Shown: positions 46,682 through 55,307, numbered from the stretch's first letter. The stretch is 64,000 nucleotides of DNA from Acinetobacter calcoaceticus (GCF_900520355.1 NZ_LS999521.1:1550001-1614000); one strand, 5' to 3'. Notes: generated by a model from the letters alone, not told the origin. A program made the numbers and translations.

Positions 46682-46972
46682 GTGTGTAATTTAACAAATC
46701 ATCCCTGCCTAGGCAAATGTACTGATTTTAATGAAGAACAGTGCTCCACTTGCCTAATTAAACAAGATGCCCCGCATCAAAACGTAGAACCTCAAACCGA
46801 AAAGGTTTGGCCGTTAGGAACAAATCATACTGATTCTGAGGGAGCACCATGGAAGCGTGATGATCAGAACAACTGGTGGTTTTGGCAAGAAAACTTTGGT
46901 TGGACTAGATATGTAGGTCCGGTGAACAAAGCTTTCTTAGATTCGCGTTTTGAAGTGGTGACAAGTCAATGA
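46682..46972 (+). CDS. Hypothetical protein with Cys cluster and Trp-rich region (96 aa)
   Basis: Starts at GTG with AAAGGA upstream. Residues 2-25 have C-x6-C-x3-C-x7-C-x2-C (CNLTNHPCLGKC ... CSTC), probably a zinc or disulfide module, followed by a Trp-rich part (NNWWFWQENFGWTRYVG). No family recognised. Its 3' end overlaps the next gene by 4 bp. Confidence 0.6.
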   Translation: MCNLTNHPCLGKCTDFNEEQCSTCLIKQDAPHQNVEPQTEKVWPLGTNHTDSEGAPWKRDDQNNWWFWQENFGWTRYVGPVNKAFLDSRFEVVTSQ

Positions 46973-47421
46973 TTTATGAAATCAGTAAACACAAAGAAAA
47001 ATTCAGTTTTGAAGCACCAAATTTGAAAATTGCTGCTTTAGTTGTTTGTTCACTATGCCATGGACAATATCCAGCAAGATCAGTAGATGGCGAGCTGTTC
47101 GTACCACAATTTATTTTTGGTGGTCATGATGAATGGTTCATTTCTAATTTCGGTACAAATTTTGTCGAAACCCTTAATGAGGTGCTTTCACATGAAAAAG
47201 AGAATTTTCATCAAAGTTTAAACACTGTCTTAATGGGAAATGCAGAAAACAGAAAGGCATACCAAGAAACTAAAGAATTCACTATTAATACACCTAAATC
47301 TGTATATGAACATTCGAAAGAACGACTTGACTCTAAATATAATAACTTTTGCCAACGTGCTTGGAATTTTGCTGAACAAGTGAGCTTGTTTAAACCAGCT
47401 CGCAAAGGTGATGCTTTATGA
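46969..47421 (+). CDS. Hypothetical phage protein (150 aa)
   Basis: Soluble; begins MIYEISKHKEKFSFEAPN. VCSLCHGQYPARSVDG, with FGGHDEWFISNFG, resembles a small conserved phage protein of unknown role often placed near methyltransferases. ATGA overlaps on both sides show coupling with neighbours. Confidence 0.65.
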   Translation: MIYEISKHKEKFSFEAPNLKIAALVVCSLCHGQYPARSVDGELFVPQFIFGGHDEWFISNFGTNFVETLNEVLSHEKENFHQSLNTVLMGNAENRKAYQETKEFTINTPKSVYEHSKERLDSKYNNFCQRAWNFAEQVSLFKPARKGDAL

Positions 47422-48776
47422 AATATGGTTCAGTTTGTTCTGGTATCGAAGCAGCTACTGTGGCTTGGCATAGTTTAAGTTTTGAACCTACTTGGTTTTC
47501 TGAAATTGAGGAAGTACCTAGTCTCATATTAAAACATCATTATCCATCAGTTCCCAACCTTGGTGATATGACATTAATCCGAGATAAAGTTAAAACTGGG
47601 GAAGTGGAAGCACCTGAAATTCTTGTAGGTGGTACACCATGCCAAGCTTTTTCGATGGCTGGCTTAAGGAATTCTTTAGATGATGAACGTGGACAGTTAA
47701 GCCTAGAGTTTGTGAGATTAGCAGATGAAATTGATTCAGCAAGATTTATTCAAAAACAGCAGCCTTGCATCATTGTCTGGGAAAACGTCCCAGGTGTCCT
47801 CAACACCAAAGATAATGCTTTCGGATGTTTTTTGGGAGAGTTGTCAGGTGCGGGGTGTGAGTTGCAGCCGTCAGGGCGAAAGTGGCCAAACGCTGGTTGT
47901 GTGCTTGGACCATCTAGACAAGTCTATTGGAGAGTCCTTGATGCTCAACATTTCGGACTTGCCCAACGACGTAAACGTGTGTTTGTTGTCGCAAGTGCTC
48001 GAGCAGAATGTATCGGAGAAATACTTTTTGAGCGAAAAAGCATGCCGAGGAATCTTAAGAAGGGCGATAGCACGAGGAAAAGTTCTACCAGAAATTGTCG
48101 AGTTTACACTCAAAGAGCAAGCGAAACTCTTAGCGGAAAAACCTTCACTCCTCCAATTTTAGCTTCTCATGGTCAAAAGAAATGGTTGGGCAATCAAGAG
48201 GCATTTTGTGGTGATTATTATATTAAACATGCTGTCGGCATAGGTGGTATTACTGCGAATGCTGCAATTTCAAATGAAGTATTTCCAACTTTATTAGCAC
48301 GTCATGGAGATGTTTACGTCATCCTTAGTTATGGTTTAAATGGAAATACTATCGGACATTTGGGTAACTCCGGTTCCAGAGGAACTGGTATTAACACTGA
48401 ACTTTCCTATACGTTAGTTTCAACGAAAAAGAATGCTGTAGTTTATTGCGGGACTAAAAATGATGCTTTATTTGATATAGCAAAAGAAATTGCACCCACA
48501 GTTAGATGTGGCGGAAAATATGGGGGGGCAATTCATCAGCCAATTTTTAAATATATCCCTCCGAATATCTATTATCTAGCACGTTACTTAACTGAAGTTG
48601 AATGCGAACGTCTTCAAGGCTTTCCAGATAACTACACCAATGTAAAAGGTGTAGCTTCTGGTAAGCGATACAAAGCTTTAGGTAATTCAATGGCCGTTTC
48701 AGTAATGAAGTGGATTGGAAGTCGTATTCAAAAAAATTACAACCAAACAAAAAATACGGAATATTCAAATGGCTAG
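47418..48776 (+). CDS. C5 DNA-cytosine methyltransferase
   Basis: A 452-aa Dcm-type enzyme. Motif I (SVCSGIEAATVAWHSL), motif IV with catalytic C75 (GGTPCQAFSMAG), motif VI (WENVPGV), motif VIII (GLAQRRKRVFVVAS) and motifs IX-X (LTEVECERLQGFPDNY, KALGNSMAVSVM) are all present. No restriction enzyme is adjacent, so it is an orphan phage methyltransferase, probably used against host restriction or in regulation. Bases 47725-48162 are also open in the +1 frame. Confidence 0.9.
   Translation: MKYGSVCSGIEAATVAWHSLSFEPTWFSEIEEVPSLILKHHYPSVPNLGDMTLIRDKVKTGEVEAPEILVGGTPCQAFSMAGLRNSLDDERGQLSLEFVRLADEIDSARFIQKQQPCIIVWENVPGVLNTKDNAFGCFLGELSGAGCELQPSGRKWPNAGCVLGPSRQVYWRVLDAQHFGLAQRRKRVFVVASARAECIGEILFERKSMPRNLKKGDSTRKSSTRNCRVYTQRASETLSGKTFTPPILASHGQKKWLGNQEAFCGDYYIKHAVGIGGITANAAISNEVFPTLLARHGDVYVILSYGLNGNTIGHLGNSGSRGTGINTELSYTLVSTKKNAVVYCGTKNDALFDIAKEIAPTVRCGGKYGGAIHQPIFKYIPPNIYYLARYLTEVECERLQGFPDNYTNVKGVASGKRYKALGNSMAVSVMKWIGSRIQKNYNQTKNTEYSNG
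47725..48162 (+). CDS. Overprinted ORF inside the methyltransferase gene (145 aa)
   Basis: A second frame, +1 relative to the methyltransferase, open for 145 codons from an ATG with GAGAT about eight bases upstream. The product is protein-like rather than random: SSTPKIMLSDVFWESCQ, a middle LNISDLPNDVNVCLLSQVLE, and a C-terminal KYFLSEKACRGILRRA followed by RGKVLP. I recall phage proteins with this ACxGILRRAxxRGKxLP ending annotated as separate genes near methyltransferases. Both frames therefore look conserved. Function unknown. Confidence 0.5.
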   Translation: MKLIQQDLFKNSSLASLSGKTSQVSSTPKIMLSDVFWESCQVRGVSCSRQGESGQTLVVCLDHLDKSIGESLMLNISDLPNDVNVCLLSQVLEQNVSEKYFLSEKACRGILRRAIARGKVLPEIVEFTLKEQAKLLAEKPSLLQF

Positions 48777-49812
48777 AGCAAGAAACATTAAGCCCTCATT
48801 CTTTATGAATGAAGACATTATCGAATTACCTTACGAAGCACGTTTACTATTTATTGGGCTTTGGATATTAGCGGATCGAGAAGGGCGTTTAGAAAATCGA
48901 CCTAAAAAGATCAAAATGTCTTTATTTCCAGCAGACGATATAAACGTTGCAGAACAGTTAGAGAACATTTCTAAATATGGTTTTATCGAGTTTTATAACG
49001 TTGATGGTACAGATGTAATTCAGATCGTTAACTTTGTTAAACATCAAAATCCCCACGGTCTAGAAAAGGACAGTGAGCTACCTGACAGTAAAGGTATTTA
49101 TACTGTTCATAACCGTAATCCGAAAAACAAGACCACTATTGGGAAGCCGGTTCATGTAAATAAAGTTGATCGTGAGCATTTTTACAATAAAACAGGTCCA
49201 TTTGCATCTAATAACGCTGTTGTGGCAAGTGAAAACAGTTTTCAGAGTAACGAATCGGATCAAGTTAACAGTAATGGAAATTCACAAGAACAGTTAGATA
49301 ACAGTTCTGAAACTGTTCTTATCTCAGATCAAAACGCCCTGATTCCTGAATCCTTTAATCTGAATCCTGATTCACTGAATCCTGAATCCTTTAATTTGAA
49401 TCCAGAAGATAACAACTCCGCCGTTGGCGAAGTTGAAGCGCCTACTCAAGCAAAATTTAATTTTAAGTCTGCTTTGAAAAAACATGGTGTACCTGACAAG
49501 GATGCTACTGAGTTCGTGCAAATCCGAAAGGCGAAGAAAGCTCAAAACACTGAAAACGCTTTTGAAGCTCTGCTAAACGAGACTGAAAAAGCTGAAATCA
49601 CTTTGCCCCAAGCGATTGAATACTGTCTGAAAAGACAAAATCCTTGGGGGGCCTTCAAAGCGTCTTGGTTCAAGAGGGACCAATCTGAAATCACTACTGG
49701 ACAACAGCAGAATCATCAATCATTGCCCAAAAATGTGAATGATCAATGGGGAGCGCCAAAAACATATGAGCCAGTAGTGGGGTACAAGAGATTGGAAGGT
49801 GAATTGATATGA
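48769..49812 (+). CDS. Phage replication protein (winged-helix, O/DnaD-like)
   Basis: A 347-aa protein whose ATG overlaps the methyltransferase stop by 8 bp. The N-terminus (MARARNIKPSFFMNEDI, then LPYEARLLFIGLWILADREGRLENRP) is the usual start of phage replication-initiation proteins of this type. A polar linker contains imperfect repeats (PESFNLNPDSLNPESFNLNP, about residues 192-211), and the C-terminus is a helical DnaD-like or loader-contact domain. It is followed by a DnaC-like loader, the usual O-P arrangement. Confidence 0.75.
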   Translation: MARARNIKPSFFMNEDIIELPYEARLLFIGLWILADREGRLENRPKKIKMSLFPADDINVAEQLENISKYGFIEFYNVDGTDVIQIVNFVKHQNPHGLEKDSELPDSKGIYTVHNRNPKNKTTIGKPVHVNKVDREHFYNKTGPFASNNAVVASENSFQSNESDQVNSNGNSQEQLDNSSETVLISDQNALIPESFNLNPDSLNPESFNLNPEDNNSAVGEVEAPTQAKFNFKSALKKHGVPDKDATEFVQIRKAKKAQNTENAFEALLNETEKAEITLPQAIEYCLKRQNPWGAFKASWFKRDQSEITTGQQQNHQSLPKNVNDQWGAPKTYEPVVGYKRLEGELI

Positions 49813-50573
49813 ATGCGATGCCCCAAAAACTGAAATACAAAACTTTTGAAACTAGTCAAATGTGTCGTATTCACAAAGAGCTAATGATCAATGTATTTGG
49901 TCGTATTGTTTGCCAATCATGTGTTAGTGGGCAAATGGAAGAGTTCAATGAAAAATATGAGTCGGAAAAGAATACTCGAATTTTAGATTTGAAGATGGCC
50001 CGTGCTGGTATCCCTAAGCGGCATGTTTCAAGTGGCTTTCAAAATTATATTGTGGATCATAAAGGCCAAGATTTTGCTAGATCTACTTGTGAAAAATTCG
50101 TCAAAGACTTCAAAGAAGGCAAATTTAGAAATTTACTACTTGTTGGTCGTACCGGCACGGGTAAAACACATCTCGGATCCTCAATTCTAAAAAATATCAT
50201 CATCAAAGATTGGGAGGCTGTTTATTTAACATCTGCAGAATTGGCAGAGGATATCGCAGGTGCTTATCGCCGTAATGGTGATAGTGAGGATGAGGCATTA
50301 AAACGCTATGTCAAAAAAGATCTCTTGATTATTGATGAATATGGCCTACATGACCGTGCAGAAAAACGGCCTCAACTCCTTGAGTGCGTCCATAAAATTC
50401 TACTTACTCGTTATGACGAGATGAAGCCTACAGTTGTGATCTCAAATCTTAGCTTAAATGAGGTACATGATGACCTTGGGGACCGTCTATGGTCCAGATT
50501 TCAGCATGATGGTTTAGATATTGTGGAATGTGATTGGGATGATGCTCGCACACGTGGAGGTAAAACTGAATGA
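49809..50573 (+). CDS. DnaC-like helicase loader ATPase
   Basis: A 254-aa AAA+ protein. N-terminal zinc-knuckle (CRIHKELMINVFGRIVCQSC), Walker A at residues 113-121 (GRTGTGKTH), Walker B (LLIIDEYGLHD) and sensor ISNLS, with arginine finger region DRLWSRF. It would load the host DnaB helicase at the element's origin. Overlaps both neighbours by 4 bp. Confidence 0.9.
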   Translation: MNAMPQKLKYKTFETSQMCRIHKELMINVFGRIVCQSCVSGQMEEFNEKYESEKNTRILDLKMARAGIPKRHVSSGFQNYIVDHKGQDFARSTCEKFVKDFKEGKFRNLLLVGRTGTGKTHLGSSILKNIIIKDWEAVYLTSAELAEDIAGAYRRNGDSEDEALKRYVKKDLLIIDEYGLHDRAEKRPQLLECVHKILLTRYDEMKPTVVISNLSLNEVHDDLGDRLWSRFQHDGLDIVECDWDDARTRGGKTE

Positions 50574-51094
50574 ACGCATTTGTTGATATGAAAAAAACAG
50601 AATACTCATTAGTTGCATACTCAAACGTAGCAGCTAAATCAAAAGAGCGTGAAGAACTGGAAAGAGCAGTTACCAAGTGGTTAAAAACACCTAGTAATAA
50701 AATTAAACCAGTTAAACCTAAACAGTCTGAATCTATGGCTCATGGAAATCCAAGGGCTTATAAACGCATGGGTTGTCGCTGTGAAATTTGTGTTACTTGG
50801 GCCATTTCATCAGGTTTTGTAAAGACTAAACCGAAGTCAGAAATAAAGCGTAGTCCAGATGAGCGCCAATTGCGTATACAGGCACAAAAAGAGGGTTTAG
50901 ATAGGTTTGCTCGGGTATTTAAAGAAGACTGGCAATTACTAGCATTTGAGATCGGTTATGCAGTTACAGCTTTTCAGCTTGAACGGGTTTATCAAGGTAA
51001 ATCTGAAATTGATCAATATTTCACATGGAAGTATGTGAAGAAAATTGCTGATCAATTAGTTGCTGAAAAGTTAAAAGTTAATGGGGGAATGTGA
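50570..51094 (+). CDS. Hypothetical early phage protein (174 aa)
   Basis: Basic N-terminal half with MAHGNPRAYKRMGCRCEIC, a Cys-x-Cys-x2-Cys cluster that may bind metal, then a helical second half (QLLAFEIGYAVTAFQLERVY). It resembles no family I can name. It lies at the end of the early operon, where antiterminators or recombination accessory genes are common. Confidence 0.6.
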   Translation: MNAFVDMKKTEYSLVAYSNVAAKSKEREELERAVTKWLKTPSNKIKPVKPKQSESMAHGNPRAYKRMGCRCEICVTWAISSGFVKTKPKSEIKRSPDERQLRIQAQKEGLDRFARVFKEDWQLLAFEIGYAVTAFQLERVYQGKSEIDQYFTWKYVKKIADQLVAEKLKVNGGM

Positions 51095-51096
51095 AT

Positions 51097-51237
51097 ATGA
51101 AATCTAATTCAACCAGCAGAAAACGCTCAAAAAAATATAATCCAAACAAGCTAACACCAGCGCAAATTCAAGCTAATCAAAGAAAGGCTGAATTGCGTAG
51201 AGAAGCTGCTCAAGAATATGTATACATTATATTGTGA
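51097..51237 (+). CDS. Tiny basic phage protein (46 aa)
   Basis: Frame MKSNSTSRKRSKKYNPNKLT ... YVYIIL, preceded by GGGGGA with suitable spacing and starting three bases after the previous stop. Strongly basic and helical (PAQIQANQRKAELRREAAQE). Last gene before the early-operon terminator. Confidence 0.6.
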   Translation: MKSNSTSRKRSKKYNPNKLTPAQIQANQRKAELRREAAQEYVYIIL

Positions 51238-51271
51238 GAACTAGTTATCGCTTTAGTTTTTGTAAGTTTAT

Positions 51272-51305
51272 AGTCCGCAACTTCCCCAAGGTGCGGACTT
51301 TTTTT
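51272..51305 (+). terminator. Terminator of the rightward early operon
   Basis: AGTCCGCA (51272-51279) / TGCGGACT (51292-51299) then a run of seven to eight T. It separates the early operon from the minus-strand defence gene. Confidence 0.92.
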
Positions 51306-51309
51306 AATA

Positions 51310-52800
51310 TTAAATTATAGTTAATCTAGCTAAATTATATTTTTTTAATACCTCATAGTTAGTTAAATCTTTTAATTGCAAAAATCCAGCACCATGTCTC
51401 CATTGGGGAAGATAAACCTCTCCCCAACCACCAGCGTCTTTACTTTCATAGATAGTTTCAATAAAGCTTAAATCTTCAAATTTAAATAGTTTAACAAGCT
51501 CATCATATTTAGATTTTTTTTCAGCCTTAGAAAAAACTGTTAATGGGCGGGGTCTCCAGCCTTTGTTAAGTGCTAAATGAGGCCACCACATTATATGACT
51601 TTTATTTTCAAGAAGAGTGATTGCAGCTGATTTAAGATATAAAATTATATCAATATCAACTAAATCATTAAAATTGACAATATCATTATCAATATTTAAT
51701 TTTAGAAATTCACTAATTGGTTCAATTTTATCTGGGTAAATTCTTTTAAGATAATTAAGACTTTCTGAAGGTGCGAAAATCTCAAAACTTGTAGAACGTT
51801 CCCTAGAGTGAACTTTTAAATGTTTTGGAGAGTAGATATAAATTTCTTCAAGTAAATCTTCTATAGCTGAAAGTTCATCATTTTTTAGATAGACTGCTAA
51901 TGAGGAAGTAAATATTTGATAAATAATTGATTCAAAAAGTGAAATATTTGCTATGGAGTATGATTCATTAGGTTCAACTTCTAAAAACTTTAAAGATAAT
52001 TCTAGAAATTTTTTAAAATGTTTAAAATGTTTTTGATCAGGGGCGTGGATACATAAAGAATTTAACAGGTGTTTATATTCTCTTATATGTGGTTGAACTA
52101 AATTAAAGTTTTTTAGAATTGCTTTTGAAGCAAGTGCTTCATCATTTTCAGTAATAATTAATTTATCTAACTCACCTAAAAGCTTATAAAGATAAGTATT
52201 AATTAAACCGCTAATGTTCGATTTGCCTTTTTCGATTGCATCTAAAGCAAAACGGTATTCCGTATTAGTTCTTAAGGAAGTATCGTTGGCATCTTCAGTT
52301 ATGTAACTAGGTCTTTGACCTGATCTCTTCGGACGCTCATATTCAAATCTTCCATATATCCAACGGACAAGTTGTTCAAATTGATTTGGAAAGTTATCTG
52401 AGTCAGATAGGTCTATATATATTCTACTTGAGTAAAATACTGGTGGTTTTGCCCCAGGTTCAGCAATAACTGCAACAATATCTTTGGTTTCTTTTCTAGA
52501 GTAAAGTTCTTGAGATAGAATGGTTGATTCTGTTCCAACACCACCTGATCGATTATTTGCTCTTTCTGTATATTTTTGATCAATAACCATAATAATTTTA
52601 GTAATACTTGGATCTAAAACCATGCCCTCCATGAATGCTATTGAATCTTGTCCAGGTCTTAAATCCCATTTATCAAAAATTACATGTATATCTGCATCGT
52701 GAAGAGAATGAGCTAATTCATCTACCCATTTTTCATGTTCTGGTGTGGTCCAGCTATATGAAATAAATACTTTTGGTTTTTGATCATGTATTTCAGTCAT
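51310..52800 (-). CDS. SEFIR/TIR-domain protein, candidate anti-phage defence effector
   Basis: A 496-aa protein. Residues about 8-160 form a SEFIR (TIR-like) domain: KVFISYSWTTPEHEKWVDEL, ADIHVIFDKWDLRPGQDS, KIIMVIDQKYTERANNRSGGV and GTESTILSQELYS, whose Glu is at the position of a TIR NADase catalytic residue. Residues about 170-496 are helical, not recognised, and probably sense or regulate. It is AT-rich, monocistronic, opposite to all neighbours and placed between the early operon terminator and the rusA operon, the standard place for cargo. Known bacterial SEFIR/TIR proteins kill infected cells by using up NAD; activity here is inferred. Confidence 0.8.
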   Translation of the reverse strand: MTEIHDQKPKVFISYSWTTPEHEKWVDELAHSLHDADIHVIFDKWDLRPGQDSIAFMEGMVLDPSITKIIMVIDQKYTERANNRSGGVGTESTILSQELYSRKETKDIVAVIAEPGAKPPVFYSSRIYIDLSDSDNFPNQFEQLVRWIYGRFEYERPKRSGQRPSYITEDANDTSLRTNTEYRFALDAIEKGKSNISGLINTYLYKLLGELDKLIITENDEALASKAILKNFNLVQPHIREYKHLLNSLCIHAPDQKHFKHFKKFLELSLKFLEVEPNESYSIANISLFESIIYQIFTSSLAVYLKNDELSAIEDLLEEIYIYSPKHLKVHSRERSTSFEIFAPSESLNYLKRIYPDKIEPISEFLKLNIDNDIVNFNDLVDIDIILYLKSAAITLLENKSHIMWWPHLALNKGWRPRPLTVFSKAEKKSKYDELVKLFKFEDLSFIETIYESKDAGGWGEVYLPQWRHGAGFLQLKDLTNYEVLKKYNLARLTII

Positions 52801-52990
52801 TTTAAGTTATCTTGAAAATTAAAAGTTGAGATTAAATGTGAATAATTCACTATAAAATAAAATAAAATTTAATCAATTTATATATAAGAACTAAATTTAA
52901 AATTCATTTTTTATGATTGGAACTGTATCGAACGACACAATAACTTTTAATAAATAATCATTTAGATAAAATTTAAATGAGTTTTTCCGA

Positions 52991-53680
52991 ATGTCATCAC
53001 GTTCAAAACGCCGTCAGTGGAGTGAATTTTTCTCAAATAATAAAAGACAAGAACTCTTTAAGGATTTCAATGTTTCAACTGGTCCAGACAAACGGAAAAA
53101 GAAAAAAGCTAGCTCATCTAAACAGGTGTTTTTCCCTTGCCATGTAGAAAAAGAAAATGACGGTGAAAATAGTATATATAGTGGAAGCACAGGCGGTGTT
53201 ATCATTTCTGGTAAGCAATACATCACCATCAAATTGCCTTATGGATTAAGCGCTAACGAGATTTGGCGGGCTACAATTGATCAGAATGGCAAACAAAGAA
53301 ATAGTCTTTCAGTAGGTGCTAAGAAGTATAAAGACAAGGTTCATAAGCAATATGGACCTATGTTTCGGGCACTTAAACTAAAAGCTATCGATCAACTTTG
53401 TGAGATTCGATTAATTGTTCAACCACCAATTAAAACACGGTCATATAGCGCTAAAACTTATCCACGGTTTGATATTGATAACTATCCAAAATTATTAATT
53501 GATAGTGTCAAAGGTGAAGGAATGCTTTTCAAAGACGACAATATTTTCATAAGTGAACAAATTCAGCTGGCAGAACCATGTGAAGAGGGTTGTGTTTGGC
53601 TTTCTTGTGTTTTAACTGATGAAACTGATTGGTTGTCAAAAACTGTAGATTTTGAATGGCTGGCTGGGAGAAGTATTTAA
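52991..53680 (+). CDS. rusA: RusA-family Holliday junction resolvase
   Basis: A 229-aa protein. The C-terminal half is RusA: RFDIDNYPKLLIDSVKGEG with the catalytic Asp residues, then MLFKDDNIFISEQ. The basic N-terminal 60 residues (SKRRQWSEFFSNNKRQELF, GPDKRKKKKASSSK) are an extension beyond the usual 120-aa RusA and may bind DNA. In phages it trims branched DNA before packaging. First gene of a new rightward operon. Confidence 0.88.
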   Translation: MSSRSKRRQWSEFFSNNKRQELFKDFNVSTGPDKRKKKKASSSKQVFFPCHVEKENDGENSIYSGSTGGVIISGKQYITIKLPYGLSANEIWRATIDQNGKQRNSLSVGAKKYKDKVHKQYGPMFRALKLKAIDQLCEIRLIVQPPIKTRSYSAKTYPRFDIDNYPKLLIDSVKGEGMLFKDDNIFISEQIQLAEPCEEGCVWLSCVLTDETDWLSKTVDFEWLAGRSI

Positions 53681-54367
53681 ATGGCGAAAAAGAGCGATTT
53701 GCAACGTCGAGTACTCATTGGTAGAAAACTTGCAATGGCACGTGATATGTCTCAACTACGTCAAGAAGACGTAGCCATGGATATATTCGGTACACCACAT
53801 AAGAATCGAATGAGTGAAATTGAAAATGGTAAGTTAATGCCCGATGCGGAATTACTATCTTTGCTCTGTCAAAAATATGGTGTCTCTTCTGACTGGGTAT
53901 TAGGTTTTACTATTGAGCCAGAATTAGATAAAACTACTTCGGTAGCGGGAATTCTGTTTAATAGTCTTGGCGATATGATGAGTGAATATACTCAAGCAAT
54001 GGCCTTTCAATTAAGTATGGCTGCAGCCCAGCATATTTCTTCATTTCCTAAAGCTTTAACAGTTGAGTTACTGGAAGCATCAAAAGGGCTTATTCAAGCT
54101 TGTTTATCACTCGACAAAACATCTCAAGAAAAAGTTTTACCGGAACTTCAAGCATTAATGCAAATTGTTCGAGAATGCGAACAAAATCGTGCTAAACAAA
54201 TTCGTAACTTAGAAATGGCAATTGATGACGTTTTCCAGCGTGATGAAAACGATTTACAGGAAAAGGCATTGATTGACCTTATTCAAAATAGAAAGCGTTT
54301 TAGTAAAGCTTCATTGCAGCAACAATCTATAGCTGAAGTAAAACAAATAGGTCTATTTGCTGAGTAA
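53681..54367 (+). CDS. XRE-family regulator (228 aa)
   Basis: N-terminal helix-turn-helix (LAMARDMSQLRQEDVAMDIFG, then HKNRMSEIENGKLMPDAELLSLLCQKYGVS) and a long helical C-terminal domain unlike CI (no S24 peptidase). It begins directly after rusA. Position before the packaging-like gene suggests a late-gene regulator, by analogy only. Confidence 0.8.
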   Translation: MAKKSDLQRRVLIGRKLAMARDMSQLRQEDVAMDIFGTPHKNRMSEIENGKLMPDAELLSLLCQKYGVSSDWVLGFTIEPELDKTTSVAGILFNSLGDMMSEYTQAMAFQLSMAAAQHISSFPKALTVELLEASKGLIQACLSLDKTSQEKVLPELQALMQIVRECEQNRAKQIRNLEMAIDDVFQRDENDLQEKALIDLIQNRKRFSKASLQQQSIAEVKQIGLFAE

Positions 54368-54380
54368 GGGATAGACTGTA

Positions 54381-55220
54381 ATGGCTCGCAAGATTGAATA
54401 CTCTGAAGCAATTTGGAACAGACTAAAAGAGGTCTATGAAACTTCGCCTAAAGTCACTTGGCAAGGTTTGGTTGATCAAGTAGGCGAAGAACTCAATTGT
54501 GAGATGCCTTCGCCGTCTGTCGTTCGTCGTAAAGCGCTCGCTGAGAAATGGAAAAAGAAAGCTAAATCTCTAGTCAAGAAGACTGCACGAGAACTTAATA
54601 AAGAAATAAAAAAATTGACTAATAAAAACAATGGTCAAAATGAGACTCAAGATTCTGAAAATAAAGACAAAATTAATAGTCAAAATTCTGTCAAAAAAAC
54701 GTCAAATATTGCTGAATTTAATAGTCAAAACTCAAAAAATAATGGTCAGCACAACGGCGGTCATTCATCTGTCAATGAAAACTATCTAAAGTCTGCAATT
54801 GTTGTAAAAAATAACCGTGTGAGAGCTCATAAATTAGGTGAGTTAATTACCGATACAATCGATAGCGTTATTCATATACGAGACGAAGTACTTAATCTTA
54901 ATAATCCTACAGAAGACGAGTTAGCACTGGTCAAATTCAAGATGGGCTTAATTAGTCAGGTTGTAGATTTAAACGTTAAGCAAAGTATTAGTATTTCCAA
55001 CATAGCAAGGACAGAAGCCTTATTTTGGGGATTAGATGTAGATGATCTGAAAGACCAGTCAGAAGTCCAAGCACGGCGTAGTTCTGTTATATCTGGTGCT
55101 GAAGAGCGTATGGCAATTGCTAAAGCTAATATGAAGAAGAAAAAGGAAGAGGCATTTGCGCGCAAACTTGCATTAATTGAAGCTGGTGAGGTAGATCCAG
55201 AAGATGAAATTAACGAATAA
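54381..55220 (+). CDS. DNA-binding coiled-coil protein, possibly terminase-small-subunit-like
   Basis: A 279-aa protein with an N-terminal helix-turn-helix-like region (IWNRLKEVYETSPKVTWQGL, PSPSVVRRKALAEKWKKKA), a basic helix, an Asn/Gln-rich linker (about 82-132) and a helical coiled-coil C-terminus (AEERMAIAKANMKKKKEEAF). Layout and place before the virion-type lysozyme gene fit a small terminase, but no large terminase follows. Its linker codons hold phased GTCAA repeats. Low-confidence family call. Confidence 0.45.
   Translation: MARKIEYSEAIWNRLKEVYETSPKVTWQGLVDQVGEELNCEMPSPSVVRRKALAEKWKKKAKSLVKKTARELNKEIKKLTNKNNGQNETQDSENKDKINSQNSVKKTSNIAEFNSQNSKNNGQHNGGHSSVNENYLKSAIVVKNNRVRAHKLGELITDTIDSVIHIRDEVLNLNNPTEDELALVKFKMGLISQVVDLNVKQSISISNIARTEALFWGLDVDDLKDQSEVQARRSSVISGAEERMAIAKANMKKKKEEAFARKLALIEAGEVDPEDEINE
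54634..54777. repeat. Phased GTCAA(AA) repeat cluster inside the possible small-terminase gene
   Basis: GTCAAAA or GTCAA-like words begin at 54634, 54679, 54690, 54701, 54724, 54745 (GTCAG) and 54771. Three are spaced exactly 11 bp and others near multiples of 11. They fall in all three codon phases, so the protein repeat alone does not explain them. Candidate packaging or initiation recognition site. Confidence 0.5.
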
Positions 55221-55307
55221 TAAGTAGAATTTTAGACTTTTTTCAAAATTATTAGCAGGTGCTTACTATAATGTAGAGAACACTTACAATTTAGGAGAAT
55301 GTTCACT

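Noticed and set aside
49343..49406. Short repeat in the replication-protein gene as a possible replication origin
   Set aside because: The repeat is in phase with the protein repeat (PESFNLNP) and is explained by coding duplication; spacing gives no extra support for iterons.
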